Below, in pieces: positions 14,090 through 22,186 of a DNA stretch of 37,552 bases; within the stretch, counting starts at the first letter, position 1; every line of letters begins with the position of its first letter. The stretch is from Lachnospiraceae bacterium. Lineage in GTDB: Bacteria > Bacillota > Clostridia > Lachnospirales > Lachnospiraceae. The stretch spans positions 1-37,552 of the forward strand of contig JAEFAR010000025.1 of NCBI GenBank assembly GCA_016287675.1, given 5' to 3'. Position numbers and translations under genes: made by a program. The notes beneath the pieces were generated by a model that did not search any database, was not told the origin of the DNA, and saw nothing but the letters and a program-made list of their open reading frames with translations.

Positions 14090-15020
14090 CTTTTCTTCCC
14101 CCTTTCAGTTCCATCCTTCTCTTGACCTGTGAAGACTGTGATGCGGCGTAGGGAATGAAGATCGCAAGGATAACGATGACTGCGGATACAAGTTTAAGCA
14201 TCGACGCAGGCATATTAAACCTCAGGGCCACAGCATAAACAAACCTGAAGACTACCGCTCCCAGAACTGCTCCGATGGCACGTCTCGTGACTTTACCCTT
14301 TCCCAGAAAAACATTTCCGATAAGGAGTGAAGCAAGTGCTACGGTAACCATACCGTTACCTATGTCAATGTTGGCGGATTTCTGGTTCTGTGCCAGAAGA
14401 CAGCCCGAAAGTGCGGTGAAAGCGTTGGCAACGCAAAGCCCAACGATGGTGGTAAATGCAGGGTTTATGGATGATGCTTTGACCATGGCGGGATTGTTAC
14501 CCGTTGCACGGATGGCAAGTCCCAGTCTTGTTCTCAGAAAGAAGGAAAGGAAGAGGATCACAAGGATCACAAAAACTGATGCGATAATGATCCTGTAGCT
14601 TCCTTCCAAAAATGTCCCTTTCAGTTTTTCCTTTAGAAGTGTGAACACTGTTTCCGTTTTGTTTAAGTTCACAAGTGAGGAATTCTTCATTATGAGGATG
14701 TTAACGGAATACAGTCCGGTGTTTACTATGATCCCTGCCAAAAGGCTGTTTATGCCCATCTTTGTCTGAAGGAAGGAAACCACAAGCCCGGAGAGCATAC
14801 CCGCTGCCATGGCGGCAATGATCGAAAGAAAAGGATGTCCGGAAAGGGCAACCATGGCCCCCACCGCTGCTCCCAGGGTGAAGCATCCGTCTGTGGACAG
14901 ATCGCACACGTTCAGCATGGTGTAACTAAGAAAAAGAGCAAGCACCACAAGTGCATTGATCAATCCCAGTTCCAGCGCTCCGGGCGCCAGCTTAAACAAT
15001 TCTGCTAAAAAATCCGGCAT
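14082..15020 (-). CDS. ABC transporter permease, TrpY-like (operon 2)
   Basis: Membrane subunit of the probable tryptophan uptake system. The 312-residue protein is largely hydrophobic with eight or nine likely membrane helices and the family loop LGLAIRATGNNPAMVKASSI. It is paralogous to 6284-7204. It lies 102 bases after the binding-protein gene, with a hairpin in the spacer, and overlaps the ATPase gene by eight bases. Confidence 0.88.
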   Translation of the reverse strand: MPDFLAELFKLAPGALELGLINALVVLALFLSYTMLNVCDLSTDGCFTLGAAVGAMVALSGHPFLSIIAAMAAGMLSGLVVSFLQTKMGINSLLAGIIVNTGLYSVNILIMKNSSLVNLNKTETVFTLLKEKLKGTFLEGSYRIIIASVFVILVILFLSFFLRTRLGLAIRATGNNPAMVKASSINPAFTTIVGLCVANAFTALSGCLLAQNQKSANIDIGNGMVTVALASLLIGNVFLGKGKVTRRAIGAVLGAVVFRFVYAVALRFNMPASMLKLVSAVIVILAIFIPYAASQSSQVKRRMELKGGRKDA

Positions 15021-15069
15021 TTAAAAACCTCCCAATAATATACAGCTGTTCTTTTAAAATACCAAAGGC

Positions 15070-15096
15070 AGGACTGCAAAAGCAGCCCCGCCGAGA
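15070..15096 (-). other. Intercistronic hairpin, operon 2 binding protein to permease
   Basis: GGCGGGGCUGC and GCAGUCCUGCC form an 11-bp stem with two G-U pairs and a UUUU loop, in the same position as the hairpin of operon 1 (7261-7283). A long U tract is missing. It probably stabilises the upstream message rather than ending it. Confidence 0.6.
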
Positions 15097-15122
15097 AAAC
15101 ATATGCCTTTATTTTTTTCGGA

Positions 15123-16151
15123 TCAGTTAAAGGATTCCGCTGTCTTGATCTCCTGAACCTTGGTGCAGAGAGGAGCAAAAGCCTTCTTTACGGTTTCAAG
15201 ATCAAAGCCGATCTCCTTGCAGGTTTCGATGTTGATGGTAGCTGTTCCGTTATCGAAGGTGCGAACGGGAACCTCTGCGGGATTCTTTTTGTCGATAAGG
15301 ATCTCCCTGACCATCTCCGCAGTTTCAACACCAAGATTTGCATAGTCAACGCCGTAACCAAGGAAAGCTCCGTTTAATGCAAATGAATCTGCACCGGTGT
15401 AATGAGGGATCTTTGCGGCCGCAAGCTTTTCGTAGATCGAAAGTTCAGCCTGCATGATGGTGTTGTCACTGGGGGTGAAGATGGCATCAACGCCGTCAGC
15501 GATCATTGCATCTGCAGCAAGCATTACTTCCTGGACATTTGTGCCTGTGTGCTCAACCACCTTAACGCCCTTCTTTGCAAGGTACTCCTTGGCCTGAGCG
15601 ATAGCTGTTGTGGAAGCATCCTGACCTGCATCATAGAGAAGTCCGATGCAGTCTGCCTTTTCATCTGCTGCGAAGATAAGATTAAAGACCGCTGCGGTAT
15701 CAAGGTAGTCCGAAGTACCGGTAACATTTGCGCCGGGCTTTTCAAGAGACTCAACGATGCCTGTTGCAAGAGGATCGGAAACTGCGGCAAAAACCACGGG
15801 GATCCTGTTGTCTTCGGTAGCGCCCTGCATGGTCATGGCAACGGGTGTGGCAACGCCGATCATGAGATCCACCTTCTGGGCGATGAAGTTCTGAACGATC
15901 TGGTTCATTACATTTGCGTCCGCATTGCAGTTCTGATAAAGGATCTCAAACCTGATCCCGTCTTTTTCGTAAGACTTGAGTGTATTCTGAATGTTTTCAA
16001 CGATCTGATTTAAAGAAGCGTCATCCACATAATTGCAGATGCCGATCTTGTATGTGGCAGCTTTGTCTGTTTTCTTTCCGCATGCCGCAAGGCCAAGGGT
16101 CATTGCGAGTACTGTTAACACTGTTACGATTCTTTTCATTGTCTTCTTCAT
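15123..16151 (-). CDS. Substrate-binding lipoprotein, probable tryptophan-binding TrpX
   Basis: Extracellular binding protein of the second TrpXYZ-like transporter. The 342-residue product has a signal peptide with lipobox LAAC. It then has the two-lobed ABC_sub_bind fold with VGVATPVAMTMQGAT, VFAAVSDPLATGIV, NVTGTSDYLD and DAIFTPSDNTIMQ. The start is preceded by an AGGAG site. Tryptophan specificity is inferred from the family and from the T-box at 16199-16488, whose specifier appears to be UGG. It is paralogous to 7342-8316, though the two have diverged substantially. Confidence 0.88.
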   Translation of the reverse strand: MKKTMKRIVTVLTVLAMTLGLAACGKKTDKAATYKIGICNYVDDASLNQIVENIQNTLKSYEKDGIRFEILYQNCNADANVMNQIVQNFIAQKVDLMIGVATPVAMTMQGATEDNRIPVVFAAVSDPLATGIVESLEKPGANVTGTSDYLDTAAVFNLIFAADEKADCIGLLYDAGQDASTTAIAQAKEYLAKKGVKVVEHTGTNVQEVMLAADAMIADGVDAIFTPSDNTIMQAELSIYEKLAAAKIPHYTGADSFALNGAFLGYGVDYANLGVETAEMVREILIDKKNPAEVPVRTFDNGTATINIETCKEIGFDLETVKKAFAPLCTKVQEIKTAESFN

Positions 16152-16198
16152 TTTCTTTTCTCCTTTGCACTTTTAAATGATGTTTTGCTCCGGGACAA

Positions 16199-16239
16199 GA
16201 AAAAAACCTGTCCCATGCAGTTACTCTGCTGGGACAGGT
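16199..16239 (-). terminator. T-box terminator
   Basis: ACCTGTCCC and GGGACAGGT (16231-16239 with 16206-16214) form a 9-bp stem extended by an inner GCAG/CTGC stem, followed by about seven U. CCUG in its 5' arm can instead pair with CAGG of the T-box sequence. Confidence 0.9.
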
Positions 16240-16488
16240 CTGAAAGTTCAGTTTCCTGCGGTGCCACCCGGCTTGGTGTGAAAGATCACATCCACTCATA
16301 CGTACTCAACCTGATGAAAGTCTTTATACGCTGCTGTTTTTAACGAAGTGTCGTCTCCGTCTCGCCTACCTGCGCTCGGTTCGGTTCGCCCTCGGAAGCC
16401 CATTCATCATCATCCTTGCTGTCGCAATCCCATCATCTGCGACTCTCTTGGAGTAGGTTTAATGATTACTTACTCTTCTTCAACGGTT
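16199..16488 (-). promoter_or_regulatory. T-box riboswitch, probable tRNA-Trp sensor
   Basis: Transcript leader that senses uncharged tRNA. Stem I contains AGAGAG, then a GTCGCA/TGCGAC stem whose loop holds the GATG (GNUG) motif. The likely specifier TGG lies at 16400-16402 in the context GAATGGGC. The diagnostic T-box sequence GGGTGGCACCGCAGG is at 16255-16269, and the terminator follows at 16199-16239. Uncharged tRNA-Trp would pair with the specifier and T-box, favouring antitermination and expression of the ABC operon. Class identification is firm; Trp assignment rests on reading the specifier loop by eye and on the TrpXYZ-type genes. Confidence 0.9.
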
Positions 16489-16495
16489 TTGCCAT

Positions 16496-16524
16496 ACTTT
16501 ACCATAGCAACGTAATGTTGTCAA
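16496..16524 (-). promoter_or_regulatory. Promoter of the T-box operon
   Basis: TTGACA (16519-16524), 17 bases, TAAAGT (16496-16501, 4 of 6). It lies just after the glycosyltransferase stop codon and gives a start near 16488. Confidence 0.7.
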
Positions 16525-16557
16525 GACATTTTTAAAAATTTTCTGATACCGGTGAGA

Positions 16558-17517
16558 TCAAAAGATCCTGAAGCAGTTAACAAAAAGCTCCGCTTCTAAA
16601 ACCAGACAGTATTTTATTCTCCGAAATCGCAGCGGGATGTGCTTTACTTTTTTCAGATCCCTGATCCCTTCAAGGATCGCTTTAAGATACGTTCCCGTGA
16701 GGCCGTGTCTCAAAAAGAAAACGGATTTGACCATCACTCCGATCAAAAGAAAAGGCAGGTTCAAAAGATGCATGAGTACCGGCATGTTTTTGTAATTTAA
16801 CCATACAAGGTTTCTGGTTCCAAGCCTTGTTTTAAATTCATTGTATCTCTTTCCGCTCTTATTCGCGGTTCCGCTTCCGTAATGGATCACCTTTGCTTCA
16901 GGCACATACACGTTTTTGTACCCAAAAAGCTTTGCCCTGATCCCCAGATCCAGATCTTCCCTGTAGGCAAAAAAAGCTTCATCCAAAAGCCCGATCTCGG
17001 AAAGAGCAGATCTTCTGTAGAGGCAGGCTCCCCCGCAGGGCGCAGTGACGGACGCCTTCTTTGAAAACTTTGAAGCAGCTTTTCTGTTTCCTCTTTGAAA
17101 AGCCAGTCCGAAAACGGTATAAAGATCCCCCGCGTCATCGATCAGTTCGTGATCCGAATACATGAGCATCTGTGCGGAAGCCCCGAAGACCTTTTCATCC
17201 TCATCCAAGGGCTTACATAGAGCTTCAATGAAGCCCGGAAGCACTTCTGTGTCATTATTAAGGAGCAGAACATACTTTGCCTCGGACAGAGCAATGCCCT
17301 GATTAACGGCAGGTGCAAAGCCTCTGTTCTCATTGTTTTCAATTAGCCTGACCTCCGGATGTTCCTTCTTTATCCATTCCCGGGATCCGTCCTTTGACGC
17401 ATTGTCCACAATGATGATCTCCGTATCATCAAAAGAAACCCCGGCCATAGAGCCGAGGCATTTTTCCAAAAAGTGCTTACCGTCCATATTCGGAATGATA
17501 ACGGAAACTTTTTTCAT
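16558..17517 (-). CDS. Family 2 glycosyltransferase
   Basis: Adds a sugar from a nucleotide donor to a growing surface glycan, at the inner face of the membrane. The 319-residue protein has a GT-A fold: VSVIIPNMDGKHFLEKCL at the start, IIIVDNASKDGS (about 34-45), NRGFAPAVNQG, and the metal/nucleotide motif LLLNNDTE. PCGGACLYRR and the acidic YREDLDLG motif follow, as in rhamnosyltransferase-like WbbL proteins. The C-terminus holds a hydrophobic region near 240-260. The start codon directly follows the stop of the upstream transferase gene, so translation is coupled. No clear terminator was found after it. Confidence 0.88.
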   Translation of the reverse strand: MKKVSVIIPNMDGKHFLEKCLGSMAGVSFDDTEIIIVDNASKDGSREWIKKEHPEVRLIENNENRGFAPAVNQGIALSEAKYVLLLNNDTEVLPGFIEALCKPLDEDEKVFGASAQMLMYSDHELIDDAGDLYTVFGLAFQRGNRKAASKFSKKASVTAPCGGACLYRRSALSEIGLLDEAFFAYREDLDLGIRAKLFGYKNVYVPEAKVIHYGSGTANKSGKRYNEFKTRLGTRNLVWLNYKNMPVLMHLLNLPFLLIGVMVKSVFFLRHGLTGTYLKAILEGIRDLKKVKHIPLRFRRIKYCLVLEAELFVNCFRIF

Positions 17518-18654
17518 TTAAAGATGTAAAACCTCCATTATTCTTGCGGCGGAATCGCTGTCACGGAAGGCATAGGCTCTCTCCATGAAGGCCTCGTGGC
17601 CCGTCAGGTCATGCTTAACGGTGTCTGAAGATAGTTTCAGGATCTCTTCCGCAAGATCGTCTATCCTTTTAAGCACAGGTCCCGGAACGAAGCTTTCGTA
17701 GTCCTCGTAAAAGCCTCTCTCCTCTTCCCTGTAATAATCAAGATCCGGTGCATAGAAGAGCATCGGCCGGTTAAGGATCGCAAAATCATAGCATATGGAT
17801 GAATAGTCCGTAACAAGAACATCGGCTTTCTTCATAATGGATGTGAGATTTTCCTGGCTCGATACATCTGTGCAGTTCCCGTACATAAAGTACTCGGAAC
17901 GGCCTTTGAGCTCATGAGAGACATGAGGATGGAGTCTTAAAAGGACCTGTATCTTTCTGTTCTTGCTGTTAAGCTTTCTTAGGAGAGTTCTTATCTCGTA
18001 ATAGGGCGCCTCTCCGGGAATAGTCTCACGGAAGGTGGTTGCAAAAAGGACGGTAAACCTGTCCTTATCGCGGATGTCCTCTCCTGCCGATGCTGCCGCA
18101 AAAAGCTCATCACAGCGGGGATTTCCGGTCACAAAGATCTTCTCGTAGGGAAGTCCGAAGCAGCCCTTGTAGATCTGCTTCGTGTATTCGGAAGCCACAA
18201 ACAGATGGGTGATCTTTGAATCAGCAGCCGCTTCAAGGGTTCTGAGTTCCCCCTTGGTGGTGTCAAGTCCGAAGCGCTTTATGGTTCCGGTACCGTGCCA
18301 GAGCATGGCCACCTGAACATCCTTATCCACGTCGCAAAAACCCAGAGGCAAAAAAGTATTGTCCAGAAAAATGGTGTGGGCTCCCGCCATCTGAAAGCTC
18401 TTAACAACAAAAAAGCGGAAGGCTCCGATTATGTTTTTTCCGAAATGAGTGTGCTCATGCTTCAGCACATGGGTCCTGTAACCACTCTTTTTAACGGTAC
18501 TCAGCATGGCTCCGCAGTTTCCGGAAGGACCGCCGTCATGTGTCATCACAAAAAACACACTTTTCTTCTTAAACGGCAGACGGCTGCGGAAATTAAACAA
18601 CGCAGCGAACAGCTTGTACCCCGGTATTTTTTTTCCTAAATTCTCATCATTCAT
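17518..18654 (-). CDS. CDP-glycerol glycerophosphotransferase family protein (TagB/TagF-like)
   Basis: Probably transfers a polyol-phosphate unit during synthesis of a teichoic-acid-like polymer. The protein (378 residues from ATG 18654) has the Glyphos_transf features LWHGTGTIKRFG, VASEYTKQIYKGCFG, VTGNPRCDELF, LLRLHPHVSH and the C-terminal VLVTDYSSICYDFA. An N-terminal hydrophobic and basic stretch suits membrane association. I chose 18654 over TTG at 18681 because the former starts one base after the stop codon of the 56-residue gene, a typical coupled arrangement, although no strong ribosome site precedes either. The substrate could be glycerol-, ribitol- or another polyol-phosphate. Confidence 0.85.
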   Translation of the reverse strand: MNDENLGKKIPGYKLFAALFNFRSRLPFKKKSVFFVMTHDGGPSGNCGAMLSTVKKSGYRTHVLKHEHTHFGKNIIGAFRFFVVKSFQMAGAHTIFLDNTFLPLGFCDVDKDVQVAMLWHGTGTIKRFGLDTTKGELRTLEAAADSKITHLFVASEYTKQIYKGCFGLPYEKIFVTGNPRCDELFAAASAGEDIRDKDRFTVLFATTFRETIPGEAPYYEIRTLLRKLNSKNRKIQVLLRLHPHVSHELKGRSEYFMYGNCTDVSSQENLTSIMKKADVLVTDYSSICYDFAILNRPMLFYAPDLDYYREEERGFYEDYESFVPGPVLKRIDDLAEEILKLSSDTVKHDLTGHEAFMERAYAFRDSDSAARIMEVLHL

Positions 18655-18655
18655 A

Positions 18656-18826
18656 TCAGATGTTGTACTTAAGGTAAACAAGTACCCAGACCTTCCTGTC
18701 AGGTTCGTAGCTGATGCTCACGATCATCTCGATGGGGATGCTCTGATTGTTAAGGTAAGTGGTGAGCTTATCTATATAAGGGAATTCCATGAAAGTGTAT
18801 CTTGTGGGCAGTGCATTATGTTCCAT
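18656..18826 (-). CDS. 56-residue protein of unknown function, first gene of the glycan operon
   Basis: A short frame with strong translation signals. AAGGAG lies six bases before the ATG at 18826, and the TGA at 18656-18658 is one base from the ATG of the TagF-like gene, which points to coupled translation. The product begins MEHNALPTRYTFMEFPY and ends VWVLVYLKYNI. It is rich in aromatic and beta-branched residues and has no signal peptide, Cys pair or known motif that I recognise. The C-terminal SYEPDRKVWVLVYLKY looks like a beta hairpin. It may only secure translation of the next gene, or be a small partner of the transferases. Confidence 0.7.
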   Translation of the reverse strand: MEHNALPTRYTFMEFPYIDKLTTYLNNQSIPIEMIVSISYEPDRKVWVLVYLKYNI

Positions 18827-18875
18827 TTCTATCTCCTTATCATACTTTTAAATATGTTTAAATATACCTCATTCC

Positions 18876-18913
18876 TAAAAAAATGTAAAGGGCAGCTGTT
18901 TGAACAACTGCCC
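18876..18913 (-). terminator. Terminator after the hybrid histidine kinase
   Basis: GGGCAG/CTGCCC outer stem (18908-18913 with 18890-18895) with inner TGTT/AACA pairing, followed in the kinase direction by UUUACAUUUUUUU. Confidence 0.8.
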
Positions 18914-18919
18914 CGCACA

Positions 18920-21900
18920 TTATTTTACGAGATATTTAGCGACAACTTCCTTGACACGTTCGGGATCGATGGGTTTTGAAATGTGTTCATTCATTCCGCA
19001 TTCTTTAGACATCTTAACGTCTTCCATAAATGCATTGGCTGTCATGGCTATGATCGGAACACTCTTTGCATCATCCCTGTCCATGGACCTGATTGCTTTG
19101 GTGGCTTCGTATCCGTTCATCACAGGCATCATGATATCCATAAAAATGCACTTATACTCGCCTAAAGCAGACTTTCTGAACTTGTTTACAGCATCCTCAC
19201 CGTCGACAGCCTCAATGATCTCCATATTCATGCTCTTAAGAAGTTCAACGGCGATCTCTCTGTTGATGTCATTGTCTTCCACCAGCATGATCTTGACATT
19301 CTTAAGATCCACTGTCTTGTCTGCGGATGCTTTTCCTTCTGTTTTCTTTTTAACGGGGTGAGGATCTATGTCAAACTCAAAGTTCAGAGTGACCACTGTA
19401 CCCACGTTCACTTCGCTCTGGATCTCAATGGTTCCCCCAAGCATGTCCACAAAGCTCTTAACTATAACCATTCCGAGCCCGGTGCCCTTGTAATTGGAAT
19501 GGACTCCGTCTCTTTCCACCTGTGAGAAGGGTTCGTAGATCTTCTTCAGAAACTCCTGGCTCATTCCTATGCCCGAATCCGCAATGGTGTACTTCATATG
19601 AAGCTTTTTACTGTCATCGGACAGCCTGTTTTCAGTTCTGTAGATGATATTTTTCCCGTCAGGGGTGTACTTCACCGCATTGGACAGGATGTTCAGCACC
19701 ACCTGACGCAGGCGCAGTCCGTCCGTCAGAACGTAATCCACTTCCAGAGGCTGGCTGTCCGTAATGATCTCCAGCTTCCTGTCAACCATGTAGCCCTGCA
19801 TTATTGACATGAAATTGTTTTCAAGTTCGTGAAGGTTCACGGACTCATGGGCGATCACGATCTTTCCGCTTTCTATACGGCTCAGATCCAGGCTGTCATT
19901 TATCAGGGACAGCAAATGATCCGAACTGCTCTTGATCTTTAAGAGACAGTCCTCAACTCTGACGGGATTGTCCTGATTGTCCAGAGCGATCCTTGTCATT
20001 CCCACGATAGCGTTCATGGGTGTCCTGATGTCGTGGCTCAGATTTGAGAAAAAGCCGGTCTTGGTGGCATTTGCCTGCTTTGCTTCTTCATAGGCCCATT
20101 CGACCGCCGCTTCCTTTTCCAGTTCCTTTCTCTTTATCTCATCGATGAGCTGGATCGAAAAGATCACATCCCTGACCCTGTTGTCTTTGTTCCTGAGCTT
20201 TGCCAAAGCAGTGATCTTTGCCCACTGACCTTCCGTATTCCTGTAATCCAGGGTCAGTACATTTTCTTTGCTCATTCTTTCGGGAAGATCTGCGGGATTC
20301 ATGAATTCCATGACCTTGTCTCTGTCTTCGTCCGAAACATTCAGTCTCATGATCCCAATGGCAGTATCAAGGTCTCCCTCATCAGGAAGGAACTTGGCTG
20401 TCTTGTCACTGTAGATCAGTGTTTTGTATCTGTTATGAACAAGGCTCACGTAAGCCAGAACCTTGTATGTCTCCGAGATCACTTCGTTTAAAGCTGTATA
20501 ACGCTTTTCTTCCGCTGTGCTCCTGATCATGAAAAGCACGCTTTGGGGTTCTCCGTTGCTCTCCCGGGCATATGTTTTAAACTCCGCCCGTACCCATCCC
20601 AGTTTTGTGGTGTTCAGGTCTATGGAAAGCTTCCCCTCAAGTCTCAGTCTCAAAGGAAGAGTGGTCATATTGAAGAAGTCTCTTTCTTCTTCCGATGCGT
20701 CGGGAAAGAGGAATTCCGCAGCCCAAACATCCATCATCTGCTTAAGGTTACCGGAAAAGTTTTCGAAATTCCTGCCCTTTGCAAAAGGCTTGATAACAAT
20801 AAGATTTCCGTTTGCAAGATCTATCCGGTAAACGGCTGTGTATAGTTCTGAAACACTCCTTAAGAAATGCATCTTTTCTTCACAGCTCTGTTTCTCTTTG
20901 TCTATGATCTCTTCCGTAAAAAGGACCTTTAAAACATTTCCTTCTTTATCTCTGTCTATTGCCTGGAAGCAGATCCTGCACCAGTGTCCTTCATTATCCA
21001 CATACTCAAAAGCAGTCTCATCCCTTTCCTTGAGCCTGAGCCCAAGGTCCGAAAGGATCAGGAATCTGCTGAGGCCTTTTTTGAATTCGGCATGAGCCAG
21101 ACTGTCCACCAGGAACTCAAAATCACTTTCCGCATCTCCTTTGGTTTTTTCTCCTCTCTTTGAAAAGACCTTGATAAAGCTTTCTACATAGTCTTCCGTT
21201 TCAAGATCTATGACATAGGTGTGACGGAAGCGCTGCCCCAGTCTTCTGGAAACCGCATTGGCAAATCGGATGGCCTCCTCGTTCTTCTTTGCTTCCGCGA
21301 TCCTGTTGTCATTGTTTTCAAGAGAAAGCCTTCTCGTCAGTTCCTTGTTCTTGAACCTCGTGCTTTCCAGCTCGTAATCGGTGGTCGCGATAACGTTCAG
21401 TGTCTTCTGAACCGCAGAGAGTCCCCCGAAATCGCCCTTCACGTTGTATATGGTAATGAATCCCACAGCCTCTCCGTAGCTGTAAACGGGAAAAAAGATC
21501 TCATTTCTGACTCCCACGAAGGTCAGTTTTTCATATACTTCTCTGTTCTCTTTGCGAAGGCTTTCAACATCTTCCAAAAGCACGCATCTTCCCGCAGTAA
21601 ATTCATTCCTTATCCTGTTAAGGAACAAAAGAGAGAACTCATCCGCTGTAGGCAAAACCGCCCTGCCCTCGGAATCCATTTCAAAAAAAGAGCTCAGAAA
21701 AATACTTCTGCCTCTTCCGTAGATCACAAAATAAGAAGCTTCCGCGTCGTAAAAATCACAGATTCTGTCCAGGACCCAGCTGACTCTTTCTCCGAAAGGA
21801 ATGTCCCTGTGGACGAAATTCTCCATGCAGTCTTCTACAAATTTCACTGTGGAAAGGGGATCGTAATCCTCCGCTCTCGCTTCGATGTCCTTGTATGTTG

Positions 21901-21964
21901 TTTTATATTTGTCCAGAAGATAATTCAGAACAGTTTCACGTGAACAAAAGCCGTTATCAGCCAT
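18920..21964 (-). CDS. Hybrid sensor histidine kinase with C-terminal receiver
   Basis: A signalling kinase that autophosphorylates on His and passes phosphate to its own receiver. The 1014-residue protein starts with about 200 residues resembling a GAF domain (YFVIYGRGRSIF, FFPVYSYGEAVGFITIY). Two or three PAS-like regions follow (about 230-620), then HisKA with H644 (NLSHDIRTPMN), HATPase with GTGLGMVIVKSF, and a receiver (about 893-1010) with phospho-acceptor D943 in FMDIMMPVMNG and KPID. No membrane segment or signal peptide is visible, so it is likely cytoplasmic. No Hpt domain, output regulator or diguanylate cyclase is adjacent, so the downstream partner is elsewhere. It has its own promoter and terminator. 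Confidence 0.9.
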   Translation of the reverse strand: MADNGFCSRETVLNYLLDKYKTTYKDIEARAEDYDPLSTVKFVEDCMENFVHRDIPFGERVSWVLDRICDFYDAEASYFVIYGRGRSIFLSSFFEMDSEGRAVLPTADEFSLLFLNRIRNEFTAGRCVLLEDVESLRKENREVYEKLTFVGVRNEIFFPVYSYGEAVGFITIYNVKGDFGGLSAVQKTLNVIATTDYELESTRFKNKELTRRLSLENNDNRIAEAKKNEEAIRFANAVSRRLGQRFRHTYVIDLETEDYVESFIKVFSKRGEKTKGDAESDFEFLVDSLAHAEFKKGLSRFLILSDLGLRLKERDETAFEYVDNEGHWCRICFQAIDRDKEGNVLKVLFTEEIIDKEKQSCEEKMHFLRSVSELYTAVYRIDLANGNLIVIKPFAKGRNFENFSGNLKQMMDVWAAEFLFPDASEEERDFFNMTTLPLRLRLEGKLSIDLNTTKLGWVRAEFKTYARESNGEPQSVLFMIRSTAEEKRYTALNEVISETYKVLAYVSLVHNRYKTLIYSDKTAKFLPDEGDLDTAIGIMRLNVSDEDRDKVMEFMNPADLPERMSKENVLTLDYRNTEGQWAKITALAKLRNKDNRVRDVIFSIQLIDEIKRKELEKEAAVEWAYEEAKQANATKTGFFSNLSHDIRTPMNAIVGMTRIALDNQDNPVRVEDCLLKIKSSSDHLLSLINDSLDLSRIESGKIVIAHESVNLHELENNFMSIMQGYMVDRKLEIITDSQPLEVDYVLTDGLRLRQVVLNILSNAVKYTPDGKNIIYRTENRLSDDSKKLHMKYTIADSGIGMSQEFLKKIYEPFSQVERDGVHSNYKGTGLGMVIVKSFVDMLGGTIEIQSEVNVGTVVTLNFEFDIDPHPVKKKTEGKASADKTVDLKNVKIMLVEDNDINREIAVELLKSMNMEIIEAVDGEDAVNKFRKSALGEYKCIFMDIMMPVMNGYEATKAIRSMDRDDAKSVPIIAMTANAFMEDVKMSKECGMNEHISKPIDPERVKEVVAKYLVK

Positions 21965-22032
21965 TTTACACCTCCGGCATAATTGCGGTAAACAGCGTCC
22001 GCGTCAGCAGTTTCAAAGGACTATTAATCTTT

Positions 22033-22061
22033 ATTATATCTAATCATACAGAAAATAACAA
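22033..22061 (-). promoter_or_regulatory. Promoter of the hybrid histidine kinase
   Basis: TTGTTA (22056-22061), 17 bases, TATAAT (22033-22038). The gene's ribosome site is GGAGGT. Confidence 0.75.
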
Positions 22062-22111
22062 TAAAGTGATCCTTTTCCCCGAAAATTTAATACTTAATTT
22101 AGTATGTTTCA

Positions 22112-22175
22112 GAAAAAAATCCCGGGCCTTCATCACCGCCAAAAGATCTTCTTTTGGGGTAACTCAGACCCGGGT
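22112..22175 (-). terminator. Terminator after the GH3 gene
   Basis: CCCGGG at 22169-22174 pairs with CCCGGG at 22121-22126, enclosing a CCAAAAG/CTTTTGG stem-loop, and seven U follow in the GH3 direction. It ends the symporter-glycosidase operon. Confidence 0.8.
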
Positions 22176-22186
22176 CACAGATCAGC

